NCBI GenBank assembly: GCA_035937595.1
Contig: DASZHS010000003.1
Coordinates: 1-31,586 of the forward strand
Source of the DNA: Palsa-459 sp035937595
GTDB taxonomy: Bacteria > Actinomycetota > Acidimicrobiia > Acidimicrobiales > RAAP-2
DNA: 31,586 nt
Direction of reading: 5' to 3'
Within the stretch, counting starts at the first letter, position 1. The number at the start of each line of letters is the position of its first letter. Under the pieces are notes generated by a model. The model was not told where the DNA came from and did not search any database. It was given only the letters and a program-made list of their open reading frames with translations. Position numbers and translations under genes: made by a program. Shown piece after piece: positions 31,180-31,586 of the stretch.

Positions 31180-31586
31180 GTGGCGACCGCGGTGCTCGTC
31201 TCTGGCGAGGGGACGATCCTCGAGGCGATCGCCGCGACGATCCCGCTCGACGTGGTCGTCGCCGACCGCCCGTGCCGCGCGCTCGAGGTCGCCCGGCGTG
31301 CCGACGTCGAGGCGGTGCTCGTCGACCGCGCCGCCTACGGGGGGTTCACCGCCGCGTTCGACCGCGCCGGCTACACCTCGGCTTTGACCGAAGCGCTCGA
31401 CGCGCGTGCGATCGACCTCGTGTGCATGGCGGGGTTCGGCACCATCCTCTCCCCGGCGTTCTTCGACCGCTTCGATGGCCGCGTGCTGAACACCCACCCC
31501 TCGATGCTCCCGGCGTTCCGCGGCTGGCACCCCGTCCGCGACGCGCTCGCCGCCCACGCGACGACCACGGGGTGGACCGTGCACGT
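31180..31586 (+). CDS. purN: Phosphoribosylglycinamide formyltransferase (partial, runs off the window)
   Basis: The enzyme transfers a formyl group from 10-formyl-THF to GAR in purine synthesis. The first 135 codons are present. The GTG start gives (M)ATAVLVSGEGTILEAI, where S-G-x-G-T forms the GAR phosphate-binding loop. 'LVCMAGFGTILSPAFFD' and the catalytic 'NTHPSMLPAFRG' (N104 and H106, equal to N106 and H108 of E. coli) follow. The catalytic aspartate should lie just beyond the window, after 'TGWTVHV'. It is 8 bases after sucD, so probably in the same operon. In many bacteria purH follows. Confidence 0.93.
   Translation, partial: MATAVLVSGEGTILEAIAATIPLDVVVADRPCRALEVARRADVEAVLVDRAAYGGFTAAFDRAGYTSALTEALDARAIDLVCMAGFGTILSPAFFDRFDGRVLNTHPSMLPAFRGWHPVRDALAAHATTTGWTVH

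Overview
The window is a very GC-rich (A and T are scarce throughout) gene-dense bacterial chromosome segment. I place it in the Actinomycetota, most likely the class Acidimicrobiia or a close relative. This is an inference from gene content and order: rpsD-rpoA-rplQ-truA-rplM-rpsI-glmM-glmS, groES-groEL under a CIRCE operator, a GuaB3-type IMP dehydrogenase paralogue, UbiA-DprE1-DprE2, frequent GTG starts and apparent leaderless promoters. No marker RNA is present to prove it. I see no tRNA, rRNA, insertion sequence, CRISPR array or phage gene. Every stretch longer than about 200 bases is covered by a gene.

Layout. (1) 1-3223: the end of the ribosomal protein / RNA polymerase alpha operon (rpsD end, rpoA, rplQ, truA), then rplM-rpsI behind their own promoter. 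(2) 3228-9350: envelope and cofactor genes glmM, glmS, acpS, nnr, alr, feeding UDP-GlcNAc, acyl carrier protein activation, nicotinamide repair and D-alanine. (3) 9347/9371-13219: type-4 uracil-DNA glycosylase, then the t6A tRNA modification genes tsaE, tsaB and tsaD with rimI between tsaB and tsaD, then pdxH. (4) 13274-16152: an RDD membrane protein with a disturbed 5' end, groES-groEL and a strong terminator. (5) 16180-22014: a NUDIX CoA pyrophosphatase, guaB3, guaA and the helicase gene pcrA. (6) 22178-25576: a large secreted subtilase-like peptidase with sedolisin-like active-site residues. (7) Minus strand 25599-28650: ubiA, dprE1 and dprE2, the complete route from PRPP plus polyprenyl phosphate to polyprenyl-phosphoryl-arabinose. 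(8) 28722-31586: a cobalamin-binding methylmalonyl-CoA mutase subunit, sucC, sucD and the start of purN.

How it works together. Most neighbours are packed with 4-base GTGA/ATGA/TTGA start-stop overlaps, implying translational coupling. Where the chain breaks, a TANNNT hexamer nearly always appears. In five cases it ends only 7-8 bases before the start codon, with no Shine-Dalgarno sequence, as expected for leaderless transcripts. This is mostly housekeeping DNA. I do not see a wholly new multi-gene system. The items most worth following are the unusual peptidase active site, the three-half-site CIRCE region, the DprE1 with alanine at the benzothiazinone-reactive cysteine position, the leaderless promoter pattern, and the out-of-frame start of the RDD gene.
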